33,838 nucleotides of DNA from an uncultured Bacilli bacterium (GCA_947624275.1 CANQJR010000007.1:1-33838); one strand, 5' to 3'; counted from the first letter of the stretch, positions 7,271 to 15,067 are shown. The notes: generated by a model not told the origin, from the sequence alone. Made by a program: numbers and translations.

Positions 7271-8125
7271 ATGAAAAAGAAGTTGTTTGTATTATTGTTT
7301 GCTCTAATTTTAATGCCTATGATGACTTTGGCAGATGAATATGATTACGTGAACTACTTTGGTGTTGGAATGAGCAAAGAACAATATAATAATTTATTAG
7401 AATTAGGTTTTTCCGAAAGTGAAATTACTTATATGTCTGAAGAAGAATTTAATGCTAATAAAGATGTTGTCGGAAAACTTGAAGCTGACGTTACTAATTA
7501 CTATGTAAATGTAGTTAGATATGACATTACTGGAAAAATAGTAAGTTCCAGTGATATGCAAATATCTAAAGAAGACTATATGAATAGTGATAACTTACTA
7601 ATGCCACTTGGTGATGGTTTAGTCGGTACATCTTATAAAGAAATGCGAACGACGATAGCTAAAGCTGATTCTAAATATCGCTATAAGGTAAATTTGAAGT
7701 GGAAAACGATGCCTGCAACTAGAAGTTACGATATCATCGGTATCGGTTTTGAACCAAATGTTTATCTAAATAGTGATATTAATTTTCAACAGAAGTATTG
7801 CTCACTCAACATTTGTAAGACTAATACAGCAATTAATAGTAGCAGTGTAAATCCTAATGGTGTTGGTGTAAGTTTCTTACTTCCATCATCTAAAGAGATC
7901 ACTTCTATGGAGTCGACGTTGTATTTCGATGTATCTAAAGTTATAAGTGGTACTATTAAATTGATGACCGCTTATGGCGATTATTCACATGCGACGAAGA
8001 AGATTGCTGGTGGCGCAGCGCAAATGTTTGCAGTAAATCAAGCCGGAGTCGATTTATCTACAACTATTGAAGACTACTATGATGCTATCGATTCGGCTGC
8101 AGCAACTTGGTCAGGAACTTGGTAA
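7271..8125 (+). CDS. Secreted protein of unknown function
   Basis: A 284-residue protein with a clear Sec signal peptide (MKKKLFVLLFALILMPMMTLA, cleavage after LA) and a GGAAAGGAGAG ribosome site. After it come YFGVGMSKEQYNNLLELGF and ITYMSEEEFNANKD, a helical N-terminal unit also seen in small exported proteins of Bacilli, then a beta-rich domain (LKWKTMPATRSYDIIGIGF) with a short C-x4-C pair (CSLNIC). It ends ATWSGTW. No catalytic motif was found. The next ORF follows after 9 nt in the same reading frame. Its neighbour and secretion suggest a surface or inter-bacterial role, but this is speculation. Confidence 0.75.
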   Translation: MKKKLFVLLFALILMPMMTLADEYDYVNYFGVGMSKEQYNNLLELGFSESEITYMSEEEFNANKDVVGKLEADVTNYYVNVVRYDITGKIVSSSDMQISKEDYMNSDNLLMPLGDGLVGTSYKEMRTTIAKADSKYRYKVNLKWKTMPATRSYDIIGIGFEPNVYLNSDINFQQKYCSLNICKTNTAINSSSVNPNGVGVSFLLPSSKEITSMESTLYFDVSKVISGTIKLMTAYGDYSHATKKIAGGAAQMFAVNQAGVDLSTTIEDYYDAIDSAAATWSGTW

Positions 8126-8134
8126 TTTAAGAAT

Positions 8135-8806
8135 TTGGAACAACATAGATTTAGCAAATTAGAAAGAGCAATAATGTTATCGTGTATGATTGGTTTCATG
8201 ATATGTCATCTTTTGTATAACTATTATATTTCTCATTATGAGACCCATGATAATGCTGTTGGTGTTTCTAGCAATCATTTGATAGAAAATGTAGAATTAA
8301 AGAGTGATTATTACCCAGTTTATAAAGATGTAATTGTTGATTGGAATGGTATAAGTCTACGTATTAATCATATTAATTTTAGATCACAAGACATCGTAAA
8401 AGGTCGAGATGTCAAAAACGAATATGAAGTAGTATTATCTAAAAAGTATTTGCCCTTACTCAATAGTAATATTGATCTTGTCCTAAATGCCAAACATTAT
8501 TACTTTAAAGTAGTCGGAATTCACGATGACGTTTTAAATGAAGAGTTTGGGCAAGTTACTTCCGATATGCTGCTTTCACTACACAAATCATCTAGAGATA
8601 TTACTGATTATAGATATGTTTTTATTGTAGACGACTATGATGAATTAAATTCTAATATCGATATCCTCAAGAAAAATGGTTATGATTTAAACATTATTGA
8701 TAATGAAGGCTTTGGTGTAATAAGCAGTTATAATACCATAATTGCTATCTTTACATTAGTTAGCTCAATATTATTATCATTTCTTTTCATCAATATTGTC
8801 TTTTAG
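8135..8806 (+). CDS. MacB/FtsX-like membrane protein with a single C-terminal helix
   Basis: A 223-residue ORF. It has an N-terminal membrane helix (about 12-30), an outer domain of about 160 residues with the look of the MacB periplasmic core (EYEVVLSKKYLPLLNSN, then YYFKVVGIHDD) and a C-terminal helix (TIIAIFTLVSSILLSFLFINIVF). ABC permeases of this type carry three further helices after the core; here the protein stops after the first, directly before a terminator, so it is either truncated or a stand-alone derivative. The TTG start lacks a ribosome site; the ATG at 8174 is an alternative. It shares frame with the preceding secreted-protein gene, separated by one TAA. Confidence 0.6.
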   Translation: MEQHRFSKLERAIMLSCMIGFMICHLLYNYYISHYETHDNAVGVSSNHLIENVELKSDYYPVYKDVIVDWNGISLRINHINFRSQDIVKGRDVKNEYEVVLSKKYLPLLNSNIDLVLNAKHYYFKVVGIHDDVLNEEFGQVTSDMLLSLHKSSRDITDYRYVFIVDDYDELNSNIDILKKNGYDLNIIDNEGFGVISSYNTIIAIFTLVSSILLSFLFINIVF

Positions 8807-8828
8807 AGTAATTTTATTGCTCTTTTTC
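8805..8828 (+). terminator. Terminator after the MacB-like gene
   Basis: An 8-bp stem with one G-U pair (AGAGTAAT/ATTGCTCT, loop TTT) followed by TTTTTC, overlapping the stop codon. Confidence 0.75.
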
Positions 8829-8837
8829 TTTTGCCAA

Positions 8838-8866
8838 TTGAAGTGTTTTGGATGTTGTGGTAAAAT
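8838..8866 (+). promoter_or_regulatory. Promoter of the flippase gene
   Basis: TTGAAG, 17-nt spacer, TGGTAAAAT (extended -10), 20 nt before the ATG. Confidence 0.68.
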
Positions 8867-8886
8867 TTTGATGACGAGGTGAAAAT

Positions 8887-10422
8887 ATGTCTAGAACGAA
8901 TAATATGATTAGAAGTGTTTCTTGGTCTTTTATTGGTCAGGGTTTAGGAATCCTTGCCAGTTTTGTCGTGAGAATTGTTTTCATCAGAATGTTGAGCAGT
9001 ACTTATTTAGGACTAGATGGTCTATTTTCTAATATCTTAACCATTCTTTCCTTGAGTGAACTAGGAGTAGGTACTGCCATAACTTATTCACTTTATGAAC
9101 CGCTTGCTAAGAAAAATATTAAAAAACTGAAGTCTCTCATGTTATTGTTTAAAAAAGTTTATACGATTATAGGTATCATCATTTTTGTCATCGGTTTTTC
9201 ATTAACTCCATTTTTAAGTTTTTTTATCAATGATATGCCCAATATTGATGGCATTGAACTAATTTATATGCTTTTTGTCACTAATACGGCCGTCAGTTAC
9301 TTTTTTTCTTATAAGAGAAATCTCATTCTAGCTGATCAAAATCGTCACATTGAAACTATTTATCGCTACAGTTTTTATATTGGAATGAATATTTTACAGA
9401 TAATATATTTGTTCATATCTAAAGATTATTTTGGTTATTTAATCATTCAAGTCATCATGACTATTTTATCCAACTGGGCTCTCAGTGTTAAAGCTGATAA
9501 AATGTATCCTTTTTTGAAAGAGAAAAAGGTAGCTAAATTGTCTTCTAAAGATACTAAGGAAATCATAAAAAATACGAAAGCATTGATGATGCAGAAAGTT
9601 GGTAATGTCGTCGTCAATTCAACTGACAATGTCATTCTTTCTAAATATGTTGGATTGGTTGAAGTAGGACTGTATTCCAATTATCGCTTAGTCACTTATG
9701 CCTTATTCATGATCATCAACCAAATTTATACTTCACTAACTCCTGGTATTGGTAATTTCTGGGTTGATCAAGATGAATCACGTCGTTTGGAAATATTTAA
9801 GAAGAGCAATTTTTTCACCTTTTGGATGGCTTATTTTTGTTCGATTTGTCTAATGGTTTTATTCAATGACTTCATCGTCATCTTTGCAGGTAGAGAATAT
9901 TTGTTCAACATTGGCATCGTCTTCATCATCGTCTTTAATTTTTATTTTACGACTATGCGCAAAGTCATCATATCTTTTCGTGAGGCCAGCGGTTTGTTTT
10001 ATAAAGATCGATATCGAACTGTTTTTGAAGCCGTGTGCAATTTAGTCGTATCGATCATCTTAGCGAAAGAAATGGGAACTATTGGTGTGTTCATCGGTAC
10101 AGCCATCAGTTATTTTTCATTATCATTTTGGTTAGAGATTTATGTTTTGTATAAAGATGGGTTGAAGGCCAAAGTTACTGAGTACTACATCGATTATTTT
10201 AAAAAAATGTTGTTGACATTGGTCGTAGGTGGATCATTATTTTATGTTCTTTCCTTGATGAATGGTTCTCTCTTAGTCAATTTTGTCATTAAATGTATTA
10301 TTTGCTTAATAGTTCCTAATCTTATTTTCTATCTAATTTATCACCAAAAAATGGAATTTAATTATTTTAAAGATTTGATCGTTGGAATTTTTAAAAGAAT
10401 GAAGAGAACTAAAAAGGTTTAA
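8887..10422 (+). CDS. Polysaccharide/lipid-linked oligosaccharide flippase (Wzx/MOP family)
   Basis: A 511-residue polytopic protein with about 12-14 membrane helices, typical of the MOP superfamily. The N-terminus (IRSVSWSFIGQGLGILASF, then RIVFIRMLSSTYLGLDGLF) is the classic pattern of polysaccharide biosynthesis/flippase proteins, followed by the charged loop PLAKKNIKKLKSL. Such proteins flip undecaprenyl-linked repeat units to the outside. No polymerase or glycosyltransferase is directly adjacent, so the substrate is not indicated. The ribosome site is GACGAGGTGA. The gene stands alone; no strong terminator was seen before the YitT gene. Confidence 0.87.
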   Translation: MSRTNNMIRSVSWSFIGQGLGILASFVVRIVFIRMLSSTYLGLDGLFSNILTILSLSELGVGTAITYSLYEPLAKKNIKKLKSLMLLFKKVYTIIGIIIFVIGFSLTPFLSFFINDMPNIDGIELIYMLFVTNTAVSYFFSYKRNLILADQNRHIETIYRYSFYIGMNILQIIYLFISKDYFGYLIIQVIMTILSNWALSVKADKMYPFLKEKKVAKLSSKDTKEIIKNTKALMMQKVGNVVVNSTDNVILSKYVGLVEVGLYSNYRLVTYALFMIINQIYTSLTPGIGNFWVDQDESRRLEIFKKSNFFTFWMAYFCSICLMVLFNDFIVIFAGREYLFNIGIVFIIVFNFYFTTMRKVIISFREASGLFYKDRYRTVFEAVCNLVVSIILAKEMGTIGVFIGTAISYFSLSFWLEIYVLYKDGLKAKVTEYYIDYFKKMLLTLVVGGSLFYVLSLMNGSLLVNFVIKCIICLIVPNLIFYLIYHQKMEFNYFKDLIVGIFKRMKRTKKV

Positions 10423-10477
10423 TTTTGTTAATTTATGTCAAAGAAATAATAAAAATTTATTTAGGTAATAACATTGG

Positions 10478-10486
10478 TGTTAAAAT
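10478..10486 (+). promoter_or_regulatory. Extended -10 promoter of the YitT-family gene
   Basis: TGTTAAAAT ends 20 nt before the ATG at 10507. Confidence 0.58.
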
Positions 10487-10506
10487 TGAAATAGGTAGGT
10501 GTGTTT

Positions 10507-11412
10507 ATGGCTAAATTGCGTAAAAATTCTTTCTTTCTCTTATTAATCGATTTCTTGGGTATGACAATAGGAGCGACTCTAGCAGCCTTTGCTTTAGAAG
10601 AGTTTTTAGTTCCCAATTCCATCTTGGATGGTGGAATAACAGGAGTTTCTATCATCATCAGCAAATTGACTTTTTTACGTCTAAGTCTCCTAATTTTATT
10701 TATCAATATACCATTTATGTTGATCGGATATAAGAATTTAGGTTATCATTTCTTGATTAAAACTATTTATAGCATGTCTTTATTTGCCATTTTATTGGAA
10801 CTTTTTGAAGGGAGTCCACCAATAACTAATGACATTTTATTAGCTATGGTATATGGCGGTTTACTTTTAGGAATTGGGGTCGGTTTGATCATCAAGTGTG
10901 GTGGTTGTATTGATGGAACTGAATCAGTTGCCATCGTCATCAGCAAAAATACGACTTTTTCCGTTGGGCAAGTAGTACTAGTGTTCAATTTGATCATCTT
11001 TGGCGTTGCCGGTTTTATTTTTGGCGCTAATCGTGCTCTATATTCTCTATTGACGTATTTCATAACTTTTAAAGTCATTGATTTGGTAAATGATGGTTTG
11101 GAGAAAGTTAAAGCGGTCATGATCATTTCGGAAAATGGAAATGGCATCGCCAAAGAAATATATGAACATTTGGGCAGAACTTGTACGCTCATGGATGGTG
11201 CTGGTTTGTTGACGGGAGCTAAATCGGTATTGTATGTCGTCGTTACGCGACTTGAGATATCAGAAGTAAAACACATCGTGGAAGAAGAGGATGCTTCGGC
11301 TTTCGTAACCATATCTGACGTTTCAGAAATAGTAGGAAATCACATCAAGTCTACACGAGCTATCAAAGAAGTTAAGAAAAAGAAACGAATTGGGTCTAAA
11401 AAGAATGACTGA
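10507..11412 (+). CDS. YitT-family membrane protein (DUF2179 C-terminus)
   Basis: A 301-residue protein. Five or six membrane helices cover residues about 10-195, with family landmarks GATLAAFALEEFLVPNSILDGGITG near the N-terminus (only part quoted is diagnostic: LVPNSILDGGITG), GGCIDGTESVAI, and ANRALYSLLTYF. The C-terminal DUF2179 domain begins near VKAVMIISENG and ends with VVTRLEISEVKHIV and an Asp/Ala-rich stretch. A lysine-rich tail closes the protein. The start is the ATG 7 nt after AGGTAGG; the GTG at 10501 lies only 1 nt from it. YitT proteins are widespread in Firmicutes; their transport role is not established. It ends in TGA, supporting code 11. Confidence 0.88.
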   Translation: MAKLRKNSFFLLLIDFLGMTIGATLAAFALEEFLVPNSILDGGITGVSIIISKLTFLRLSLLILFINIPFMLIGYKNLGYHFLIKTIYSMSLFAILLELFEGSPPITNDILLAMVYGGLLLGIGVGLIIKCGGCIDGTESVAIVISKNTTFSVGQVVLVFNLIIFGVAGFIFGANRALYSLLTYFITFKVIDLVNDGLEKVKAVMIISENGNGIAKEIYEHLGRTCTLMDGAGLLTGAKSVLYVVVTRLEISEVKHIVEEEDASAFVTISDVSEIVGNHIKSTRAIKEVKKKKRIGSKKND

Positions 11413-11422
11413 TGTAAAACAT

Positions 11423-11451
11423 TTGACATTTTTATGTTTTTATGATATAAT
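11423..11451 (+). promoter_or_regulatory. Upstream promoter P1 of the small membrane protein pair
   Basis: TTGACA, 17-nt spacer, TGATATAAT: a full consensus -35 and extended -10. The TTGACA lies in the loop of a 7-bp inverted repeat (AAAACAT...ATGTTTT). A 5-3-5 palindrome (TGATAGTCTATCA, 11467-11479) follows in the early transcribed region. Confidence 0.85.
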
Positions 11452-11500
11452 ACTACCACATTTAGATGATAGTCTATCAATTGGAAAAATCGTCAAATAA

Positions 11501-11529
11501 TTGACAAATTTGCTGTGTTGTGGTATAAT
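11501..11529 (+). promoter_or_regulatory. Downstream promoter P2 of the small membrane protein pair
   Basis: TTGACA, 17-nt spacer, TGGTATAAT, again perfect and extended. P1 and P2 are 78 bp apart and share the sequence after the -10 (ACTACCACATTT versus ACTACACATTT), so they look like a duplicated unit. GTCAA-N4-TTGAC overlaps the P2 -35 and could be an operator. Confidence 0.88.
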
Positions 11530-11560
11530 GACTACACATTTGAATTAGGGGGAATACTAA

Positions 11561-11896
11561 ATGAAAACAAATATTGCATATGATATGGCTAGTAATGATT
11601 ATACTAGAAATTATAATGTTGATAATGAACTTGAAAAAATTGATACTGCACGTGGTGTAGTAAGATTTAACAAAAGATTCTTTGCTACATGTGCAAGTCT
11701 TGGTGGTGTTGCTACTTTGATTGGTACTACTTGTTTAGTTGTTGCTGGTGTAGCTACTGCTCCAGTTGTCGCAACTGGTCTAGGAGTTGCTTCATTAGTA
11801 ACTGGTACTTCATTTTATCAAGTAGAAAAACGTCAAGAAAGACAACTTCATGAAAAAGAAAAAGTACTCATGACAAACTACAATAGAATGAGATAA
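11561..11896 (+). CDS. Small two-helix membrane protein, first of a pair
   Basis: A 111-residue protein, ribosome site AGGGGGAAT. A polar N-terminal part of about 40 residues (YTRNYNVDNELEKIDTARG) is followed by a Gly/Ala/Thr/Val-rich hairpin of two membrane helices (about 44-64 and 66-84, with TAPVVATG between) and a charged C-terminal helix (VEKRQERQLHEKEK). No family recognised. It shares layout and the motif ARG-x(2)-x-N-K with the next protein (IDTARGVVRFNK versus LNIARGNLKINK). Codons are strongly biased to GGT, GCT, ACT and GTT and two perfect promoters precede it, so high expression is likely. Both termini are presumably cytoplasmic. Confidence 0.72.
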   Translation: MKTNIAYDMASNDYTRNYNVDNELEKIDTARGVVRFNKRFFATCASLGGVATLIGTTCLVVAGVATAPVVATGLGVASLVTGTSFYQVEKRQERQLHEKEKVLMTNYNRMR

Positions 11897-11923
11897 ATAG
11901 GAAAATAAAAGGGGGAATTTCTT

Positions 11924-12292
11924 ATGGCACGTAATGTACAATTTTCAAACAATTTAAAAAATGATAGTAGTTATAATCAATACTTAAATAGTAATTGGGC
12001 TACCTTGAACATTGCTCGTGGTAATCTTAAAATCAATAAGACCAATATGACTAAATTGGTGCGTGGTGTTTCTAAAGGTACTTTGATTGCTTCAGGTATT
12101 GGTATAGCATACTGTGGTTTATCGACGATTGCTTGTATGGTCAATCCAAGATTGTCTCTTTTTGATGCTGCTGGTTATGCAGTTGGTGCTATTGCTTTAG
12201 GATTTTTGGCCAAATACTCATATAAAGTGAATAAACATTATAAATATAAAGCACAAGTAATGGAAGAAAAGAAAACAAAGATAAAGAGATAA
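11924..12292 (+). CDS. Small two-helix membrane protein, second of a pair
   Basis: A 122-residue protein, 27 nt after the previous gene with its own ribosome site (AAGGGGGAAT), so co-transcribed. Same plan: Asn/Ser-rich N-terminus (SNNLKNDSSYNQYLNSN), the ARG/NK motif (IARGNLKINK), two membrane helices (about 50-72 and 78-98, with MVNPRLS between) and a Lys-rich C-terminus. The likeness to its neighbour suggests an old duplication or two partners of one complex. Family unknown, no catalytic motif. A strong terminator follows. Confidence 0.7.
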   Translation: MARNVQFSNNLKNDSSYNQYLNSNWATLNIARGNLKINKTNMTKLVRGVSKGTLIASGIGIAYCGLSTIACMVNPRLSLFDAAGYAVGAIALGFLAKYSYKVNKHYKYKAQVMEEKKTKIKR

Positions 12293-12297
12293 ATGAG

Positions 12298-12329
12298 AAA
12301 AATATTAACATTATTGTTAATATTTTTTT
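12298..12329 (+). terminator. Strong terminator of the small membrane protein operon
   Basis: A 12-bp perfect stem (AAAAATATTAAC/GTTAATATTTTT, loop ATTATT) ending in a T-run. Confidence 0.9.
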
Positions 12330-12350
12330 GTGTTATGAAAGAATGCCTTA

Positions 12351-12379
12351 TTGCTTTTTATTGATAGTTTTATTATAAT
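12351..12379 (+). promoter_or_regulatory. Promoter of the prepilin-like gene
   Basis: TTGCTT, 17-nt spacer, TATAAT; ATG 24 nt further. Confidence 0.62.
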
Positions 12380-12402
12380 ATAATGAGAATAGGGTGGAGA
12401 AA

Positions 12403-12903
12403 ATGAAAAATAGAAATAATGGTTTTACTTTGATTGAGATGTTGGCCGTAATAGTCATTATCGGAATATTGGTATTAGTATCAATACCAGCTGTTACTCA
12501 TCAAATCGATCAGAGTAGGAAAAAGACATATATCGATATTGCTAGTGAATACATCGAAATGGCGGCGACAGAAGCAGCTAAGGGTACGTTTCCAATCAGA
12601 AGAACGGATACGACTTACTACATCCATATCAACAATTTGCACACTGAGAGTAAGAGGGACAAAAGTCCATACGCTGCTTGGGTAGATGCTTATGTAGTAG
12701 TAAATTTATCTAGTGACAATGATTATGAATACTATTGGGTTAGTGTCGATGAGACTGGTCATCGCATTGATGTAACTAAAGAACCCGATTTGCGCGAAAG
12801 TAGTGTCATCGAGTCTACTAAACGTACTATTGATATAAAACCAATTGATGGTAGGCTTTATGTAACTTGTTGGGATAGAACGGGTAATCGTGTCAATTCT
12901 TAA
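12403..12903 (+). CDS. Type IV prepilin-like (pseudopilin) protein
   Basis: A 166-residue protein with a class III prepilin signal: short basic leader (MKNRNNG), cut before FTLIEMLAVIVIIGILVLVSIP, with the conserved Glu at +5. The rest is a soluble domain with a C-terminal beta sheet (YYWVSVDETGHRIDV) and one cysteine. It resembles competence or type II-like pseudopilins, which need a PilD-type peptidase and an ATPase; none lies in this window. The start is the ATG at 12403; the GTG at 12394 in the track lies inside the ribosome site (AGGGTGGAG). No terminator separates it from the glyS T-box leader. Confidence 0.85.
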   Translation: MKNRNNGFTLIEMLAVIVIIGILVLVSIPAVTHQIDQSRKKTYIDIASEYIEMAATEAAKGTFPIRRTDTTYYIHINNLHTESKRDKSPYAAWVDAYVVVNLSSDNDYEYYWVSVDETGHRIDVTKEPDLRESSVIESTKRTIDIKPIDGRLYVTCWDRTGNRVNS

Positions 12904-12917
12904 TGTTGTTTGAAGAC

Positions 12918-12946
12918 TTTACAAATATCTTTTTTAGTTGTAAAAT
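12918..12946 (+). promoter_or_regulatory. glyS T-box promoter
   Basis: TTTACA, 17-nt spacer, TAAAAT, predicting a transcript start near 12953, about 60 nt before the T-box sequence. Confidence 0.65.
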
Positions 12947-12952
12947 TGAGAT

Positions 12953-13070
12953 GTTTAGCGAAGACGGGGTGGAATCCTAACAGCTGTATTAAAAGAGAGA
13001 TTCTTCTAGAATAAATAAGGTGGAACCGCGATATATCGTCCTTATGTCTTCTAGAAGTTTTTAATTTTTG
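12953..13070 (+). promoter_or_regulatory. T-box riboswitch leader of glyS
   Basis: The T-box sequence AATAAGGTGGAACCGCG (13014-13030) is unmistakable; it pairs with the CCA end of uncharged tRNA. ATAAGG pairs with CCTTAT across it and CGATATATCG forms the small inner helix, giving the antiterminator. A longer hairpin, 13004-13020 with 13040-13056 (15 of 17 pairs), ends in GTTTTTAATTTTT and would act as terminator. The 5' part before the T-box is only about 60 nt, so stem I must be very short; TTAG...CTAA (about 12955-12980) may close it. The specifier codon could not be placed with confidence. Glycine specificity is inferred from glyS. Confidence 0.88.
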
Positions 13071-13085
13071 ATTGAGGTGAAAGAT

Positions 13086-14456
13086 ATGAATGATATGAAT
13101 ATGGATAAAATGGTTAACTTTTGTAAGCAGTACGGTTTTATTTTTCAAGGGAGCGAAATTTATGGTGGATTAGCTAATACTTGGGATTATGGTCCACTTG
13201 GAAGTCGTTTTAAAAATAATGTTAAGGATGCTTGGCGCAAAAGATTCATTCAGGAACGCAAAAATGCTTATGAATTAGATGCCGATATATTGATGCATCC
13301 TCGCGTTTGGGAAGCTAGTGGTCACGTCGATAGTTTTGCTGACCCTCTTTTGGATTGCCGCGAATGTAAAACGCGCCATCGTGCTGATAACTTGATCAAT
13401 GACTATACTAATAGTACGATTGGTGATGCGATGACGAATGAAGAGATGATGAAATACATTCGTGATCATAAAGTGCCATGTCCAAAGTGTGGCAAATCTA
13501 ACTTTACCGATATTCGCCAATTCAAATTGATGTTTGAGACCCATCGCGGGGTAGTAGAAGACGCTAAGAGCATCGTCTATTTGAGACCGGAAAATGCTCA
13601 AGGCGAATACGTTAATTTCTTAAACGTTTTGCGCAGTATGAGATGTAAGCTTCCTTTCAGCATTGGTCAAATTGGTAAAGCTTTCCGCAATGAGATCACA
13701 CCGGGTAATTTCACTTTTAGAACGATTGAATTTGAACAGATGGAATATCAAACTTTCTGTAGAGAAGGGGAAGATATGCAACTATATGAATATTTTAAAG
13801 AGTATGGAAAAAAGTTTTATATGGATTTAGGAATACCTGAAGATAAACTTCGCTTCCATGATCATGAAAAACTTGCACATTATGCTAAGAGTGCTTGCGA
13901 CATTGAATATCTATTCCCTTTTGGTTGGGGTGAGATAAATGGTACTCATAATCGTACCAATTTCGATTTGTCGCGTCATCAACAATATAGTGGAGTCAGT
14001 CAAGAGTATTTAGACGAAGAGACCCATGAGAAGTTTGTCCCTTTCATAATTGAATCGACTTATGGACTTGATCGCACTTGTCTTGCTCTCTTGTTCAATG
14101 CCTATCACGAAGAAACTCTAGAAAATGGCAGTACGCGCGAAGTCATGAAGTTCCATCCGTTCCTCGCTCCTTATAAAGTCACAGTGCTTCCTCTGATAAA
14201 AAAGTATCACAGTGAACGCGCTAATGAGATTTATGAAATGCTCAGCAAACATTTTATGTGTGACTATGACGAAGCAGGAAATATTGGTAAGCGTTATCGC
14301 CGTAGTGATGTCGTGGGAACGCCGTTTGCAATCACGATTGATGATAATACTTTAAATGAAAATACTGTCACAATTCGCGATCGCGATACGATGGAACAGA
14401 TCACTCTACCAGTTGATGAAGTAGTAGATTATATCAAATCAAAAATTAATTTTTAA
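13086..14456 (+). CDS. glyS: Glycyl-tRNA synthetase, dimeric (eukaryote-like) type
   Basis: Charges tRNA-Gly in the cytosol. The 456 residues match the alpha2 form used by Bacilli, Mycoplasma and eukaryotes, not the alpha2beta2 GlyQS form. Visible: FCKQYGFIFQGSEIYGG at the N-terminus, zinc-site cysteines (DCRECKTRHR and CPKCGKSN), RPENAQGEYVNF, class II motif 2 (FRNEITPGNFTFRTIEFEQM), motif 3 (STYGLDRTCLALLF), and the anticodon-binding domain from about residue 355 (HPFLAPYKVTVLPLI). The start is the ATG at 13086, 5 nt after TGAGGTGA; the TTG at 13068 in the track lies before that site. Expression is controlled by the T-box directly upstream. Confidence 0.97.
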   Translation: MNDMNMDKMVNFCKQYGFIFQGSEIYGGLANTWDYGPLGSRFKNNVKDAWRKRFIQERKNAYELDADILMHPRVWEASGHVDSFADPLLDCRECKTRHRADNLINDYTNSTIGDAMTNEEMMKYIRDHKVPCPKCGKSNFTDIRQFKLMFETHRGVVEDAKSIVYLRPENAQGEYVNFLNVLRSMRCKLPFSIGQIGKAFRNEITPGNFTFRTIEFEQMEYQTFCREGEDMQLYEYFKEYGKKFYMDLGIPEDKLRFHDHEKLAHYAKSACDIEYLFPFGWGEINGTHNRTNFDLSRHQQYSGVSQEYLDEETHEKFVPFIIESTYGLDRTCLALLFNAYHEETLENGSTREVMKFHPFLAPYKVTVLPLIKKYHSERANEIYEMLSKHFMCDYDEAGNIGKRYRRSDVVGTPFAITIDDNTLNENTVTIRDRDTMEQITLPVDEVVDYIKSKINF

Positions 14457-14462
14457 AATAAA

Positions 14463-14492
14463 AAAATCTCAAAACTTGAGATTTTCTTTTTT
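14463..14492. terminator. Bidirectional terminator between glyS and tRNA-Gln
   Basis: A 10-bp perfect stem (AAAATCTCAA/TTGAGATTTT, loop AAC) with T-runs on both strands, serving glyS and the minus-strand tRNA. Confidence 0.9.
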
Positions 14493-14494
14493 AA

Positions 14495-14569
14495 TGGCTG
14501 CCCCAGTTAGATTCGAACTAACGGATGTCAGGTTCAGAGCCTGATGCCTTACCACTTGGCGATGGGGCA
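14495..14569 (-). tRNA. tRNA-Gln (anticodon CTG)
   Basis: 75 nt including encoded CCA. Acceptor TGCCCCA pairs with TGGGGCA; anticodon arm TCAGG-CTCTGAA-CCTGA gives anticodon CTG (codon CAG); T arm has GTTCGAATC. The acceptor and D arm match bacterial tRNA-Gln. Confidence 0.95.
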
Positions 14570-14580
14570 ATGACATTAAT

Positions 14581-14608
14581 ATTATAACATAAATAAATTG
14601 TGTGTAAA
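14581..14608 (-). promoter_or_regulatory. tRNA-Gln promoter
   Basis: On the minus strand TTTACA, 16-nt spacer, TATAAT preceded by TGT, ending 11 nt before the tRNA. Confidence 0.7.
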
Positions 14609-14742
14609 TGTTAAATTTTAATTTATTTCTCTTGATTTATTATTTAAAATGGTTTATATTATTTACGTTACTTCATCTTAGTAATTGAATATTCCGACAT
14701 TTACTCAGTTGAAGCGAATAATATTAAAGAGGAGGAATGACT

Positions 14743-15012
14743 ATGGCAATGACAAAAGAGAGAAAACAAGAATTGATTAAGAAATTTGCTAGAGATGAAA
14801 AAGATTGTGGTAGTGTTGAAGTTCAGGTTGCAATTTTGACTGAAGAGATTAATGCATTGACTGAACATATGAAAGAACACACTCATGACTATCATTCACA
14901 AAGAGGACTTTTAAAGAAAGTTGGTCAAAGAAAAAATTTGTTAAACTATCTTGTTAAACATGATATTAATAGATATCGTGCTCTAATTAAAGAATTAGGT
15001 TTGAGAAAATAA
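14743..15012 (+). CDS. rpsO: 30S ribosomal protein S15
   Basis: 89 residues, the standard length. S15 binds the 16S rRNA central domain early in 30S assembly. The sequence holds the S15 core: [19 protein letters not shown], the [20 protein letters not shown] rRNA-contact helix and [13 protein letters not shown]. The start is the ATG at 14743, 7 nt after GAGGAGG; the ATG at 14737 overlaps that site. The rpsO-pnp order is widely conserved. In the 150-nt leader, ACTTCA...TGAAG could pair and might serve autoregulation by S15; this is inference. Confidence 0.97.
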   Translation: MAMTKERKQELIKKFARDEKDCGSVEVQVAILTEEINALTEHMKEHTHDYHSQRGLLKKVGQRKNLLNYLVKHDINRYRALIKELGLRK

Positions 15013-15025
15013 TATTTATAAAAGT

Positions 15026-15050
15026 AGACACTGTTTTTGGTGTCTTTTAT
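15026..15050 (+). terminator. Terminator after rpsO
   Basis: A 6-bp stem (AGACAC/GTGTCT) with an 8-nt loop and a T-rich tail. The moderate stem could allow read-through into pnp. Confidence 0.68.
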
Positions 15051-15067
15051 TTTTCTTTTATTTAAGT

